Shown: positions 53,255-62,982, counted from the stretch's first letter. The stretch is DNA of 64,000 nt from Acinetobacter calcoaceticus ANC 3811 (GCF_000399665.1 NZ_KB976986.1:1150240-1214239); one strand, 5' to 3'. Notes: generated from the letters alone by a model not told the origin. Numbers and translations: made by a program.

Positions 53255-54628
53255 ATGTCAAATCAGAAAGATAAGCTTAAGAGTTTAAAAACTTCTTCCA
53301 TGGATCGACGCTTATCAATCGCGAAAGCTTCTTTACTTGCAGGAACACGTTGGGCAACTGCAAGTGCTTCTTCTATTTTTTCTAATGAAGAAGAAAAAGA
53401 AAAGAAACGCAAAAAAGCGATGAGCGAACAAGCTAACTATCTGGTTTCTGAAATAGGTAAACTTAAGGGTTCTATTGTTAAAATCGGCCAAATGATGGCT
53501 CTTTATGGTGAACACTTTTTACCAGAAGAGATTACACAAGCATTAAATACCCTAAATAACCAAACCGTTGCCTTAGATTGGCCTGCAATTAAGCCACATC
53601 TACAAGAGCAATTGGGCGCTAAATTAAATGATTTAACGATTGATCATGAGCCAATTGGCACCGCCTCTCTCGCACAAGTGCACCGTGCAACACGTAAATC
53701 AGATGGCTTGGAATTAGTTCTAAAAATTCAATATCCTGGCGTTGCAAATGCAATTGATTCAGATATGAGCTTGTTTAAAAACATGCTTAAACTGACACGT
53801 ATGGTGCCACAAACTCGTGAATTCGATCAGTGGTTTGATGAAGTACGTGAAATGATGCATCGCGAAGTTGACTATGATGTTGAAGCTGCCACTACCCGTC
53901 GCTTCAGTGAACGCTTAAAAGATGACGAGCGTTATATTGTTCCGACAATTGTAGATGAGTATTGTACCAACCAAGTACTGTGCATGACTTTCGAACGCGG
54001 TGTTCCAATCAACAGCCCTGTGATGTTGTCTTTACCCCAAGAGCGTCGTAATCAGCTTGGTGAAGCTTCACTCGAAATCGCAGTTCGTGAAATTTTTGAA
54101 TGGGGCGAAATGCAAACCGACCCTAACTTTGGTAATTACCTTGTTCGTTTAGGTAATGGCCAAGATATTCAAGATAAGATTGTATTATTAGATTTTGGTG
54201 CTATCCGTCAGTTTGATGAACACTTGTTATCAGTTGCACGTAATTTAATTCAGGCTGGTTATCAGCATGATAAAAATGCGATGGTACAAGCAATGACTGG
54301 ATATGAGTTTTTTGAAGCAATGCCTGAAAGTATAAAACCAGGCATGGCCGATGTATTTTTAATCGCGACAGAAGCATTTAGTACCCCTGCAAATAATCCA
54401 GATATGCCAGCTGGCCTTATGGATGATCATGAACGCTATGACTGGAAGAAAAGTCAGTTACATAGCCGTGTTATGCAGCAAGCAAGTAAATCAATGGCGT
54501 CACGTTATTTCTCAGTACCTCCAAAAGAATTTATGTTTATTAGCCGTAAGTTTATTGGGGCCTATACATTTATGACAGTTATTGATGCAAAAACAAATGT
54601 GCGACGTATGATTCGTAACTTTGCTTAA
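53255..54628 (+). CDS. AarF/UbiB-type ABC1 atypical kinase
   Basis: A 457-residue member of the ABC1/ADCK family. The diagnostic KxGQ motif is in KGSIVKIGQMMALYGEHFLP (residues about 70-85). Also visible are EPIGTASLAQVHRA (the Ala-rich nucleotide loop), LVLKIQYPG with the Lys, TDPNFGNYLVR and LLDFGAIRQF (DFG). Relatives support ubiquinone or isoprenoid-lipid homeostasis, mostly through ATP hydrolysis. It lacks the long C-terminal membrane helices of UbiB, so it is a soluble paralogue, not necessarily UbiB itself. Confidence 0.87.
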   Translation: MSNQKDKLKSLKTSSMDRRLSIAKASLLAGTRWATASASSIFSNEEEKEKKRKKAMSEQANYLVSEIGKLKGSIVKIGQMMALYGEHFLPEEITQALNTLNNQTVALDWPAIKPHLQEQLGAKLNDLTIDHEPIGTASLAQVHRATRKSDGLELVLKIQYPGVANAIDSDMSLFKNMLKLTRMVPQTREFDQWFDEVREMMHREVDYDVEAATTRRFSERLKDDERYIVPTIVDEYCTNQVLCMTFERGVPINSPVMLSLPQERRNQLGEASLEIAVREIFEWGEMQTDPNFGNYLVRLGNGQDIQDKIVLLDFGAIRQFDEHLLSVARNLIQAGYQHDKNAMVQAMTGYEFFEAMPESIKPGMADVFLIATEAFSTPANNPDMPAGLMDDHERYDWKKSQLHSRVMQQASKSMASRYFSVPPKEFMFISRKFIGAYTFMTVIDAKTNVRRMIRNFA

Positions 54629-54638
54629 TTTAATAAAG

Positions 54639-54667
54639 GACTAGAATGATTCCATGTCATTCTAGTC
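54639..54667. repeat. Inverted repeat after the ABC1 kinase gene
   Basis: An 11-bp perfect stem GACTAGAATGA/TCATTCTAGTC, loop TTCCATG, 11 bases after the stop. No T-tract follows, so if it terminates transcription it is atypical. Confidence 0.5.
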
Positions 54668-54848
54668 AATACCGCTCAACGCCCCCAATAATTAAATATT
54701 TTTAAACAAATAAAATCAAAAGCTTATAATTTTATTATTTTCTATTTGCCATTTATCTACTCATTTTTCGAATGTCAGTAACGACATAGTTTTTTAATAT
54801 GAGGCGTGTCAGCATAAAACAATAACAACGTGTTAGGACACCATAATC

Positions 54849-56141
54849 ATGACAAGTATGATCAATAAAGCTCAGGGTTTGGGTTTATCGCTGATCACCA
54901 GATTGGCAGGAAGCGATGTACTTGATCAACTCAAGTTGCGTAAATTTGTTGAAAAATCTCTTTATCAAGGTTCAAAAGCTGGTTTTAAAGCATTAAGCCA
55001 GACTCAAAAAGCATTTAAACCAAAACAGATCTCCCAACAGCGATTACCTCGCCAACAAAAAAATCTATTTGATTTAAGCCTAACTGAAGAACAACAAATG
55101 ACCTCTGATGCAATGTCTCAATTTGCTCAAGAGGTTTTATTAGGATTAGCACATGAAGCTGACCAGAATGCTCAGTTTCCAGAAAACCTTTGGCAATATG
55201 TGGAAGATCTAGGTCTTAATTACTATGCACTTCCAGAGGCATTAGGTGGTGTCGCGGCCGAACAAAATATTGTAAGTAATCTATTAATAGCTGAAAAACT
55301 AGCTGAAGGTGATTTTAGCCTTACAGCAGGATTACTCAGTACATTTAGCGTTATCAATGCAATCACACGTTGGGGTTCTGCTGAAGTTCAGTCAATGTAC
55401 CTACCATGTTTTGCAGAAGACTCAGACATTACAGCAACCTTTGCAGTTCAAGAAGCAACTCCAGCATTTAATCCTTATGCTTTAAAAACAAAAGCATCAC
55501 TTGAAAATGATCAGTTTTTTATTGATGGCGAAAAAACATTAGTAATTTTAGGTGATTTAGCTGATGTATTTTTAGTAAGTGCAGACTTTAACGGCAAGCC
55601 AGACGTATTTGTCGTGCAATGCGGTGACACAATTTCAATTAAAAACACTCCAGCTATGGGTCTTAAAGCCACAGAAACTGCAACTCTTCGCTTTAATCAC
55701 ACACCTGCTCTACGCTTAGGTGCAACAGATTTTGATTACACTGCTTTTTTAGATTTGGGTAACTTAATGTGGTGTGCAATGGCTGTAGGTACATGTGAAG
55801 CTGTTAAAGCTTATTGTATTAAATATGCCAATGAACGAACTGCTTTCGGTGAACCAATTTCTCATCGCCAAAGTGTCGCTTTCATGATTGCAGATATGGC
55901 AATTGAAATTGATGCAATGCGTATGCTGGTTTTAAACGCAGCAAGCCTTGCAGAATCAGGCAAACCATTTCACCGCGAAGCTTATCTGGCCCAACTACTT
56001 TGTGCTGAAAAATCCATGAAAATCGGTACAGATGGAGTGCAAATTCTTGGTGGGCATGGTTTCACAAAAGAACATCCAGTTGAACGCTGGTACCGCGATC
56101 TACGCGCTACTGCAATTTTACAATCTGGCTTACATGCTTAA
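54849..56141 (+). CDS. Acyl-CoA dehydrogenase-like subunit lacking the catalytic glutamate
   Basis: 430 residues with an N-terminal extension of about 80 (LDQLKLRKFVEKSLYQGSKAG) before the dehydrogenase fold. FAD-domain blocks are recognisable: AVQEATPAFNPYALKTKA replaces the usual TEP-GSD motif, and ANERTAFGEPISHRQSVAFMIADM and QILGGHGFTKEHPVERWYRDLRA are normal. The protein ends 11 residues after RDLRA, where others carry YEGT and its glutamate; the alternative IVD/LCAD position is glycine (DLGNL). It may be a non-catalytic partner of the next gene, 23 bases downstream. Confidence 0.83.
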   Translation: MTSMINKAQGLGLSLITRLAGSDVLDQLKLRKFVEKSLYQGSKAGFKALSQTQKAFKPKQISQQRLPRQQKNLFDLSLTEEQQMTSDAMSQFAQEVLLGLAHEADQNAQFPENLWQYVEDLGLNYYALPEALGGVAAEQNIVSNLLIAEKLAEGDFSLTAGLLSTFSVINAITRWGSAEVQSMYLPCFAEDSDITATFAVQEATPAFNPYALKTKASLENDQFFIDGEKTLVILGDLADVFLVSADFNGKPDVFVVQCGDTISIKNTPAMGLKATETATLRFNHTPALRLGATDFDYTAFLDLGNLMWCAMAVGTCEAVKAYCIKYANERTAFGEPISHRQSVAFMIADMAIEIDAMRMLVLNAASLAESGKPFHREAYLAQLLCAEKSMKIGTDGVQILGGHGFTKEHPVERWYRDLRATAILQSGLHA

Positions 56142-56164
56142 ATGATCAATCAGAGGATACTTTA

Positions 56165-57370
56165 ATGAATTTACAAAATCCTAAAAAATTCAAAATGATG
56201 ATTGATCAAGCACATGATGTTGCGATCAATGTTTTACGCCCTATTTCTCGTAAATATGATAAGGCTGAGCATGCGTATCCCAAAGAGCTGGATATGCTCG
56301 CTTCACTCATTGATGGTATGAATGAAGGTGGCGAAGGTATTAATGCTGGAGCTGCAGGTGCTGGAAAGCGCGGTGATACAGACAGTGAGGGTGTTCGTAA
56401 CGGAACCAACATGTCGACCGCTCTTGGTATTATTGAGATGTGTTATGGCGATACTGGCTTATTGCTAAGTATGCCACGTCAGGGGCTTGGGAACTCAGCA
56501 ATTGCTGCTGTGGCAAATGATGAGCAATTAGAGCGGTTCAACGGAACATGGGCAGCAATGGCCATTACTGAGCCAGGATGCGGCTCTGACTCTGCTGCGA
56601 TCCGCACCACTGCAACCAAACATGGTAATGACTATATTTTAAATGGTGAAAAGATTTTTGTGACCTCTGGCGAACGTGCAGACTCAGTCGTCGTGTGGGC
56701 CACGCTTGATCGTAAACTTGGACGTGCAGCAATTAAATCATTTGTGGTACCAAAAAGTACGCCTGGAATGAAAGTTGAACGTCTCGAACATAAACTGGGA
56801 ATTAAAGCTTCAGATACAGCAGTGATTAGTTTTATTGATTGCCGCGTACCAGCCGAAAATCTTTTAGGTAATGCCGAAGTAGACGTCGCTAAAGGTTTTG
56901 CTGGAGTAATGGAAACTTTTGACAACACTCGTCCTCTAGTCGCGGCAATGGCAATCGGTTGTGCTAAAGCTTCACTCGAACGTATTAAAGAAATATTTAA
57001 AGACCAACTCGACCCTGACTATTCTACCCCTTACCTGCATGCTTCTAATCTTGCAGCGCAAATTTACCGTATGGAAGCTGAGTGGGAAGCTGCTCGCCTA
57101 CTCATGTTAAAAGCAACGTGGATGGCAGATAACAAAAAGCCAAACTCTAAAGAAGCTTCTATTGCGAAAGCGAAAGCTGGTCGTGTGGGTAACGAGATTA
57201 CTTTAAAATGTGTCGAACTGGCTGCAAGCGTTGGCTATAACGAAGATGAGTTACTTGAAAAATGGGCACGTGATTCAAAAATTCTCGATATCTTTGAAGG
57301 TACTCAGCAAATCCAGCAATTAATCATTGCCCGCCGAGAACTGGGTAAATCCTCTAGCGAACTAAAATAA
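56165..57370 (+). CDS. Acyl-CoA dehydrogenase (catalytic)
   Basis: A 401-residue flavoprotein with AITEPGCGSDSAAIRTTA, ILNGEKIFVTSGERADS, NTRPLVAAMAIGCA and the catalytic FEGTQQIQQLII near the C-terminus. It oxidises an acyl-CoA at the alpha-beta bond, passing electrons to ETF. An unusual Gly/Ala-rich insert (EGINAGAAGAGKRGDTDSEG) lies near residues 60-80. Co-transcribed with the preceding incomplete paralogue and close to the alkane hydroxylase gene, so long-chain substrates are likely but unproven. Confidence 0.9.
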   Translation: MNLQNPKKFKMMIDQAHDVAINVLRPISRKYDKAEHAYPKELDMLASLIDGMNEGGEGINAGAAGAGKRGDTDSEGVRNGTNMSTALGIIEMCYGDTGLLLSMPRQGLGNSAIAAVANDEQLERFNGTWAAMAITEPGCGSDSAAIRTTATKHGNDYILNGEKIFVTSGERADSVVVWATLDRKLGRAAIKSFVVPKSTPGMKVERLEHKLGIKASDTAVISFIDCRVPAENLLGNAEVDVAKGFAGVMETFDNTRPLVAAMAIGCAKASLERIKEIFKDQLDPDYSTPYLHASNLAAQIYRMEAEWEAARLLMLKATWMADNKKPNSKEASIAKAKAGRVGNEITLKCVELAASVGYNEDELLEKWARDSKILDIFEGTQQIQQLIIARRELGKSSSELK

Positions 57371-57375
57371 TAATT

Positions 57376-57392
57376 AAGGGAAATTTTCCCTT
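57376..57392 (+). terminator. Weak terminator of the dehydrogenase pair
   Basis: Stem AAGGGA/TCCCTT with an AT loop and a CTTTTATT tail, six bases after the stop. Confidence 0.55.
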
Positions 57393-57422
57393 CTTTTATT
57401 AGCTTTATGTCAAAAACTAAAA

Positions 57423-57450
57423 AGTCCTCTAGCGATTAAACTAGAGGGCT
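57423..57450. terminator. Hairpin between convergent dehydrogenase and alkM genes
   Basis: AGTCCTCTAG/CTAGAGGGCT (57423-57432 with 57441-57450), perfect in RNA on the plus strand through one G-U pair; minus-strand tail TTTTT follows. Probably terminates alkM. Confidence 0.68.
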
Positions 57451-57477
57451 TCGTATTTCAGGAATTAATATTTTTAT

Positions 57478-58698
57478 TTATTCGATTGTGCTGTTTAACG
57501 CTTTATCAACTACACCAAATTTCTTAAAGATTTTTGCACGTCGTTTTGGTGAAATATTTGCTTTGTTTAAATCACCTTTATAATGATCAAAAACTCGCTT
57601 ATCCATTATTTTAGACCATAATGAAGGAATTAATGCTGGTAGTAGCATACTTGCGTAACCGCTTGGTAGCTCTGGTGCTTCATCAAAATGACGTAATGCT
57701 TGGAATGGACGAGTCGGATAAGCATGATGGTCTGAATGACGCTGCAACTGGTACAAGAACAAGTTTGTTACTACGTTATTATTGTTCCAGCTGTGTTCAG
57801 GCATTGTGCGCTCATATTGACCATTTTCTTTTTTCTGGCGTAATAAACCATAATGCTCAATATAGTTAATAATTTCAAAAAGACTAATGCCATAAAATGC
57901 TTGTGTTGCTAAATATGGAATTGTACTTTTACCAAAGATTCCAACCATAGAGCCATGAAAAGCAGCAGTCATTCCCCAGCCTTGTAATAATTCATTATCT
58001 GAAGACCAGAATTCTTTACCTTTACGTTTTAAACGATTTTTTTCAATTTCTATTGCCGATTTAAAAGAACCAATAACAGTACGTGGCCAGAACTCATAGA
58101 AGGTTTCACCCATACGTGAAGAAGCTGGATCTTCTGGTGTTGCTGCACGCTTATGATGACCGTAAGGATGCTCAATACGGAAATGATTATAGCCTGTAGG
58201 AACTAACGCAAGATGAGACAAAATATGGTCTATACGATCAGGCTTATGACTTAACTCATGGGCTGTATTAATCGCAATACCATTGATTGCCCCCATTGAG
58301 ATACCAAGTAAAACCTTATCAATAAATGATGTCGTTTTACGACTTGTTAAATAACATGCATAAACATTTGCAGCATACTGTAGAGGAATAAAGCTCTTCA
58401 CAAGACGCGAGTAATATGGATCTTTTTCTAAAAGCTTAATTTCTTCATCTGTCGGATTTCGAGCATCTTTCCCAATAATAGTATCAATTGCAGGAATCAC
58501 GACATGTAATAAAAGTGGACCACCTAATGCGAAGACTTTCTTCAAAGGACGTGGACCAAACTGATAACCAGCTAAAATACCCAAACCGATAGCAGGTAAA
58601 GCAGGACTAATCATCCATAAAAAGCGTTTGCGATCTATTTCACGCATAGACGCAGGCACTGGCATAAGTTCTTGCTGAACATTTACTGGTGCATTCAT
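57478..58698 (-). CDS. alkM: Alkane 1-monooxygenase
   Basis: A 406-residue integral-membrane di-iron hydroxylase turning n-alkanes into 1-alkanols with rubredoxin as electron donor. The histidine boxes are visible: HELSHK, EHPYGHHKRAATPED, the NYIEHYGLLRQK segment and LQRHSDHHAYPTRPFQAL. Hydrophobic segments flank them. AAAGGA precedes the ATG. It is divergent from an AraC-type gene corresponding to alkR, the arrangement known for Acinetobacter alkM. Rubredoxin genes are not in this window. Confidence 0.94.
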   Translation of the reverse strand: MNAPVNVQQELMPVPASMREIDRKRFLWMISPALPAIGLGILAGYQFGPRPLKKVFALGGPLLLHVVIPAIDTIIGKDARNPTDEEIKLLEKDPYYSRLVKSFIPLQYAANVYACYLTSRKTTSFIDKVLLGISMGAINGIAINTAHELSHKPDRIDHILSHLALVPTGYNHFRIEHPYGHHKRAATPEDPASSRMGETFYEFWPRTVIGSFKSAIEIEKNRLKRKGKEFWSSDNELLQGWGMTAAFHGSMVGIFGKSTIPYLATQAFYGISLFEIINYIEHYGLLRQKKENGQYERTMPEHSWNNNNVVTNLFLYQLQRHSDHHAYPTRPFQALRHFDEAPELPSGYASMLLPALIPSLWSKIMDKRVFDHYKGDLNKANISPKRRAKIFKKFGVVDKALNSTIE

Positions 58699-58829
58699 AG
58701 CTATATTTCCTTTTTCTATATGTCTATATAGTTAAAGAAATAGTGTTTAGTTAACAGTAGTAACCGTCCAAAAAACCTATGTTAAAGTCTTTGGCATTTT
58801 CTTCCACTTTTCTGTCCTAAAAACACATG

Positions 58830-58857
58830 TTGATCTATTCTTGTAGCTCACTATAAT
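58830..58857 (+). promoter_or_regulatory. Candidate alkR promoter
   Basis: TTGATC (58830-58835), 16-base spacer, TATAAT (58852-58857). Transcription would start about 58864, only some six bases before the first ATG, implying a near-leaderless transcript or use of the ATG at 58888. Confidence 0.5.
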
Positions 58858-58869
58858 TTTATTAAAATA

Positions 58870-59832
58870 ATGATTGATCATTTAAATATGGATGCACTAA
58901 GTAAATTTTTTGATGATATTCACCTTAATAAGTCTGAATACATCTATTTAAAAGCGCAAGGAGAATGGGCTTTTAAAACACAAGATCAATCTGCTCTACT
59001 TGCTTATATTGTTTTAACTGGTTCAGTATATATTCAACTTAACGCTTCAGAAAAAATAACTGCGACTGCTGGCGATATTATTTTAATTCCTTCGGGGAAA
59101 GCACATAGTGCAACTGATTCAAAATCAACAGCGAGTAAGTTGGTAGATTCTTTGGATATCACTTCGCTTTTTAATGGTCATAGACAAGACGCAATCGAAT
59201 TTGGTACTTCATCTCCCGATAATACATTATTGCTATGTTTACGCTGTCAAATCGATACTCATATGGCTGGGCCACTCATTAATGCCCTGCCATCCATCAT
59301 GCATATTCAACATGAGAATCAAACCAATCCACCTGAATGGCTACAAATTGGACTTTATTTTCTAGCAATCGAAACTCAAAAAATCAGGCCGGGTCATGAC
59401 AAAATTATTGATCATTTAGTCAGTATTTTGCTCATTGAATGTATTCGTGACCATATTCAACAGATGACAGATCAACAAAACTGGTTAAGCGCCTTAACTC
59501 ATCCTGAACTAAGCAATGCATTATCTGCTATTCACAGCCAACCTGAAGTCACATGGACAGTTGAATCTTTAGCTGAACAATGCTGTATGTCACGTTCTAA
59601 ATTTGCAAACTTATTTAGCAGTATTATTGGTGAACCACCTCTAACTTATTTACAGCATTATCGTTTCCGTTTAGCCAGTCAGTATTTACGCACAAGTAAC
59701 TTATCAATTCAGCAAATATCAAATAAGGTTGGCTATTCATCCGAAACAGCATTTAGTCAGGCATTTAAACGAATTTTTGATTTATCTCCTAAACAATATA
59801 GACAGCAATATATTGGTCACAGCTTAGATTAA
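58870..59832 (+). CDS. alkR: AraC-family activator of alkane hydroxylase
   Basis: A 320-residue regulator. The N-terminal half is a cupin-like sensor (AGDIILIPSGKAHSATDS). The C-terminal half is the AraC double helix-turn-helix: WTVESLAEQCCMSRSKFANLF, PLTYLQHYRFRLASQYL, QQISNKVGYSSETAFSQAFKR. Divergence from alkM makes it the likely alkane-responsive activator AlkR. Neither possible start (58870, 58888) has a clear ribosome site. Confidence 0.86.
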   Translation: MIDHLNMDALSKFFDDIHLNKSEYIYLKAQGEWAFKTQDQSALLAYIVLTGSVYIQLNASEKITATAGDIILIPSGKAHSATDSKSTASKLVDSLDITSLFNGHRQDAIEFGTSSPDNTLLLCLRCQIDTHMAGPLINALPSIMHIQHENQTNPPEWLQIGLYFLAIETQKIRPGHDKIIDHLVSILLIECIRDHIQQMTDQQNWLSALTHPELSNALSAIHSQPEVTWTVESLAEQCCMSRSKFANLFSSIIGEPPLTYLQHYRFRLASQYLRTSNLSIQQISNKVGYSSETAFSQAFKRIFDLSPKQYRQQYIGHSLD

Positions 59833-59840
59833 CTGCCAAT

Positions 59841-59866
59841 AAAAAAAGCGCCGAGGCGCTTTTTTT
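59841..59866. terminator. Bidirectional terminator between alkR and ppiD
   Basis: Near-perfect palindrome with stem A7-GCGC and GCGC-T7 around a CGAG centre; serves both convergent genes. Confidence 0.9.
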
Positions 59867-59880
59867 ATTGAATCAAATTA

Positions 59881-61746
59881 TTATTTAATTTTCGCATGCG
59901 ATTTTAAATATTGACTGTAATCTTCCAATATCTGTTGACCACGTGATTGACGATAAAGTTGCTTTAACTGCTGTAACTGATCAGCAGGAATAGCATTTGC
60001 AGCAGATGAATTTACATTTGAAACCGCAACAACAACCAGCTCATTTGGTAAATTTGCTGTCGTAACAGACCACATACCTGGCTTAGGTGTAGCTGTACTA
60101 AATGCTGCACGCTCAATTTCACGCTTTAATCCTTGTGAACGACTAAATACGCCAGCCGATTCAAATGCCACTTTATTTTTAGCAACAACTTGATCTGCTG
60201 GTTGAGTTTTAAATTCAGCTAACATTGTAGCAATTTTTGCTTGAACAGCTTTGCGCGCTTTTTCATCGATAACTTTTGCTTTCGCTTCATTCATCGCTTG
60301 TGCTAAAGGTTTTACACCAGCAGCATGATAATCACGTACTTTAACCCATACCGTATCACCATTCGCTAGCTGAATATTAGACGATGCATTGCGGTCACCA
60401 TTTTTCACGTCATCATTAAACAATTTAATTTTAACGTTTGGATCACTTAAATATGGATTTTGTGTAGCTAAAGTTACGCCATTTAATGATTCAACTTTTG
60501 TACCTTTTACTTCTTGCACAACAGCTTCTAAAGAATCATTACCAACAATCGTTTCATTTAAACTGTTTACGGTATCTGAATAAACAGTCGCAACTTTATT
60601 CTTTTCAACTTCTGCTACTAAACGAGCTTTTTCAGCTTCAAATGAAGGGATTTGATTAGCTTGAGTTTCTGCCTCAATAATATGATAACCATATTGAGTT
60701 TTTACTGGTTGAGAAACTTGTCCATTTTTTAGGCTAACTACAGTTTTATCAAACGCATCGGAAAAAACACCCGGTGCATATGCTTCAACTAAACCACCTT
60801 TTGCTTTCGAACTTGGATCTTCAGAGAACTGAGATGCAGCTTGTGCAAATGTAAGACCGCCTTGAATTTTTGCATATACTTCTTTAGCAAGTTTTTGAGC
60901 CGCTGCATCATCACGAGCATCAGTCGTAATTAAAATATGCTTCACAGTGCGTTTAGCATCTTTTTTCTGGGTTTCAACGAACTTGCTATATGCTTGCTGA
61001 AGTTCAGCTTCAGTTGCAGGAGCTGGTTTAGCCATCATTGATGGAGACAGAACAACATAATCCACATCAACAGAAGCCTGTTGTTTAAACTCATTTTGGT
61101 GTTTGTTGTAATAATCTGTAGCTTCTTGATTAGATGCAGTTAAACCTGTTTTATAACCATCTAATTTAATACTCGCCAAATGTAATGTACGTTGTTCAGT
61201 TTGCAAATTCGCAATTTGCATTAAATCAACTTTACTTACCAAAGAATAATCAGAAAAAGTTGAAGTTAGCATTTTTAAAGCATGATCTTGACGAAGGCTA
61301 GATATTAAGCCCTGACTTGTCAGACCAACAGAACGTAAATAATTTTCATAGAGCTTTTGCGAGAACTGTCCATTTTCTTGCAAACTAGGCTGCTGAGCTA
61401 ACATTTGCTCAATTTGGCTATCACTTAGTGAAATACCTAATTTTTCAGCTTGTTGAATTAGTAAATTACGTGACACTAAAATGTCGAGTGCCTTAGCCTG
61501 AATAACAGGCAAATTAAGTAAACTCTCATCACCTTTTACAGCAGCTAAATATTGTTCTTTGTAAGACTGAGTTAAAGTTTCGAGGTCTTTCTTAGATATT
61601 TCTTGGCCATTTACTGTTTTTGCAACATCAGCCTTGTTTCCCCTATTAAAATATCCTTCAATACCTACAAGTGCTAAAGGGGTCAAAAACAAAATTAGAA
61701 GGACTTTGCCGAGCCAACCCTTAATGACTGTACGAAACGATTCCAT
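59881..61746 (-). CDS. ppiD: Periplasmic folding chaperone / peptidyl-prolyl isomerase PpiD
   Basis: A 621-residue protein with one N-terminal membrane anchor (VLLILFLTPLALVGIEGYF), a SurA_N-like chaperone region (residues about 40-190), a parvulin domain near 265-355 (RTVKHILITTDARDDAAAQK, SQFSEDPSSKAKGGLVEAY, QYGYHIIEAE) and a long C-terminal chaperone part. It assists outer-membrane and exported proteins at the inner membrane surface. As in E. coli (hupB-ppiD), it directly follows the HU gene. Confidence 0.93.
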   Translation of the reverse strand: MESFRTVIKGWLGKVLLILFLTPLALVGIEGYFNRGNKADVAKTVNGQEISKKDLETLTQSYKEQYLAAVKGDESLLNLPVIQAKALDILVSRNLLIQQAEKLGISLSDSQIEQMLAQQPSLQENGQFSQKLYENYLRSVGLTSQGLISSLRQDHALKMLTSTFSDYSLVSKVDLMQIANLQTEQRTLHLASIKLDGYKTGLTASNQEATDYYNKHQNEFKQQASVDVDYVVLSPSMMAKPAPATEAELQQAYSKFVETQKKDAKRTVKHILITTDARDDAAAQKLAKEVYAKIQGGLTFAQAASQFSEDPSSKAKGGLVEAYAPGVFSDAFDKTVVSLKNGQVSQPVKTQYGYHIIEAETQANQIPSFEAEKARLVAEVEKNKVATVYSDTVNSLNETIVGNDSLEAVVQEVKGTKVESLNGVTLATQNPYLSDPNVKIKLFNDDVKNGDRNASSNIQLANGDTVWVKVRDYHAAGVKPLAQAMNEAKAKVIDEKARKAVQAKIATMLAEFKTQPADQVVAKNKVAFESAGVFSRSQGLKREIERAAFSTATPKPGMWSVTTANLPNELVVVAVSNVNSSAANAIPADQLQQLKQLYRQSRGQQILEDYSQYLKSHAKIK

Positions 61747-61838
61747 AAGTATTCCAATATTTTATTTCGAGGAGAATTTTAACTGAAAAACCACAATCAA
61801 TGAATGAGCAATATTGGTCAATTCAGATTTTTAATAAA

Positions 61839-61862
61839 AAACGCGCCTATATTGGCGCGTTT
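61839..61862 (-). terminator. Intrinsic terminator of hupB
   Basis: Stem AAACGCGCC/GGCGCGTTT (61839-61847 with 61854-61862) with T-run on the minus strand; it separates hupB from ppiD. Confidence 0.92.
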
Positions 61863-61877
61863 AATCATCTTAAAAGA

Positions 61878-62150
61878 TTAAGCTACTGAATCTTTAAGAC
61901 CTTTACCAGCTTTGAAGCTAGGTACTTTTGTTGCTTTAATTTGAAGCTCTTCACCAGTTTTAGGGTTACGACCAGTACGTGCAGCACGCTCTTTAACACT
62001 GAAAGTACCAAAACCGACTAAAGTTACTGTGTCACCTTTTTTAAGTGCTTCAGTAATTGACGCAATTGTCGCATCGAGTGCCTTGCCTGCATCAGTCTTA
62101 GATACTCCCCCTTTTTCAGCAATTGCATCGATTAATTCTGATTTATTCAT
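61878..62150 (-). CDS. hupB: DNA-binding protein HU
   Basis: A 90-residue HU with all the family marks: [20 protein letters not shown], the [18 protein letters not shown] loop and the DNA-wrapping arm with [20 protein letters not shown]. It dimerises and bends DNA in the nucleoid. Usual length. Upstream of ppiD, as in enterobacteria, but with its own terminator. Confidence 0.97.
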   Translation of the reverse strand: MNKSELIDAIAEKGGVSKTDAGKALDATIASITEALKKGDTVTLVGFGTFSVKERAARTGRNPKTGEELQIKATKVPSFKAGKGLKDSVA

Positions 62151-62318
62151 GAATAAAACATCCTCTTAATATCGTTTGTTTAAGGTCCAAGGCTATAGTT
62201 TAAAAGGCCATGACGCCTTTATAGCAATGCTTTGGGGGAAAACGCAATACTAGAGCAGGGCTTTTAGCGAAAATAAATGCTAAAAAACTGTTATATATTT
62301 GCTAAATCCCAACATTTT

Positions 62319-62774
62319 TTACTTTTTATTCAATTTTTCTTTCAATTGCTGGTTTTCTTCTATTAAAGCATCAATCTTAATATGAAGCTGTACTAAGAGC
62401 TGTTCAATGTGCTGTAAATCCTTCGGAGTGACCAATCCAATCCGGTTTAAAGAATGGTTAACACTGGTATCAAGAATTTTCTCTACTTTATCTTTTGTTT
62501 CAGATACAGATTCTTTTGCTTTTTCTGTAACTTTACCCATAGTGTTATCTGCTAAATCGCCAGTTTTAGATTCTAGCTCTTCCCCTACCTTAACCAAAGA
62601 GTCGAATAGCTTGTTACCTTCTTCTTCTGCTCGTGAAAAAGCTCCTAGTCCAGCTAACCAAATTTGCTTGGTATACTTTCTAAAATCCAAGGCTGACTTT
62701 CTTGAACCTCTTGATTTTAATTTATTTTTTTCTTCCAACTCTTCTACCTGTGTATCTATATTTGCATTATCCAT
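62319..62774 (-). CDS. Phasin-family (PHA granule-associated) protein
   Basis: A 151-residue protein with the phasin core SALDFRKYTKQIWLAGLGAFSRAEEEGNKLF (cut here over residues 28-58), a coiled-coil KAKESVSETKDKVEKIL stretch and a C-terminal leucine-zipper-like LLVQLHIKIDALIEENQQL. It belongs to the PhaF/PhaI-type family binding polyhydroxyalkanoate granules. No PHA synthase operon is next to it; a PhaC-like hydrolase is 40 kb away. It may act as a general stress or granule protein. Confidence 0.87.
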   Translation of the reverse strand: MDNANIDTQVEELEEKNKLKSRGSRKSALDFRKYTKQIWLAGLGAFSRAEEEGNKLFDSLVKVGEELESKTGDLADNTMGKVTEKAKESVSETKDKVEKILDTSVNHSLNRIGLVTPKDLQHIEQLLVQLHIKIDALIEENQQLKEKLNKK

Positions 62775-62982
62775 TGATCTAAGCTCCTAATCAGATGAGA
62801 GAGATGATGACTGATTTGACCACAAAATATTTCTATAATATCAAAGTAAAGACTTGATCCATTTACAAAACTGTTCTACAAAGCAATTAAGTCATGTAAA
62901 TATATTTAACAGGACATTTATTAAAGTTTGGGATAGGATGTCCCATTCTTCGCTTAACTGCTATTTGTAAGGATAAACTTTT

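Noticed and set aside
57349..57434. Direct repeat CCTCTAGCGA near the dehydrogenase end and hairpin
   Set aside because: Only about 11 bases and partly within coding sequence; likely coincidence.
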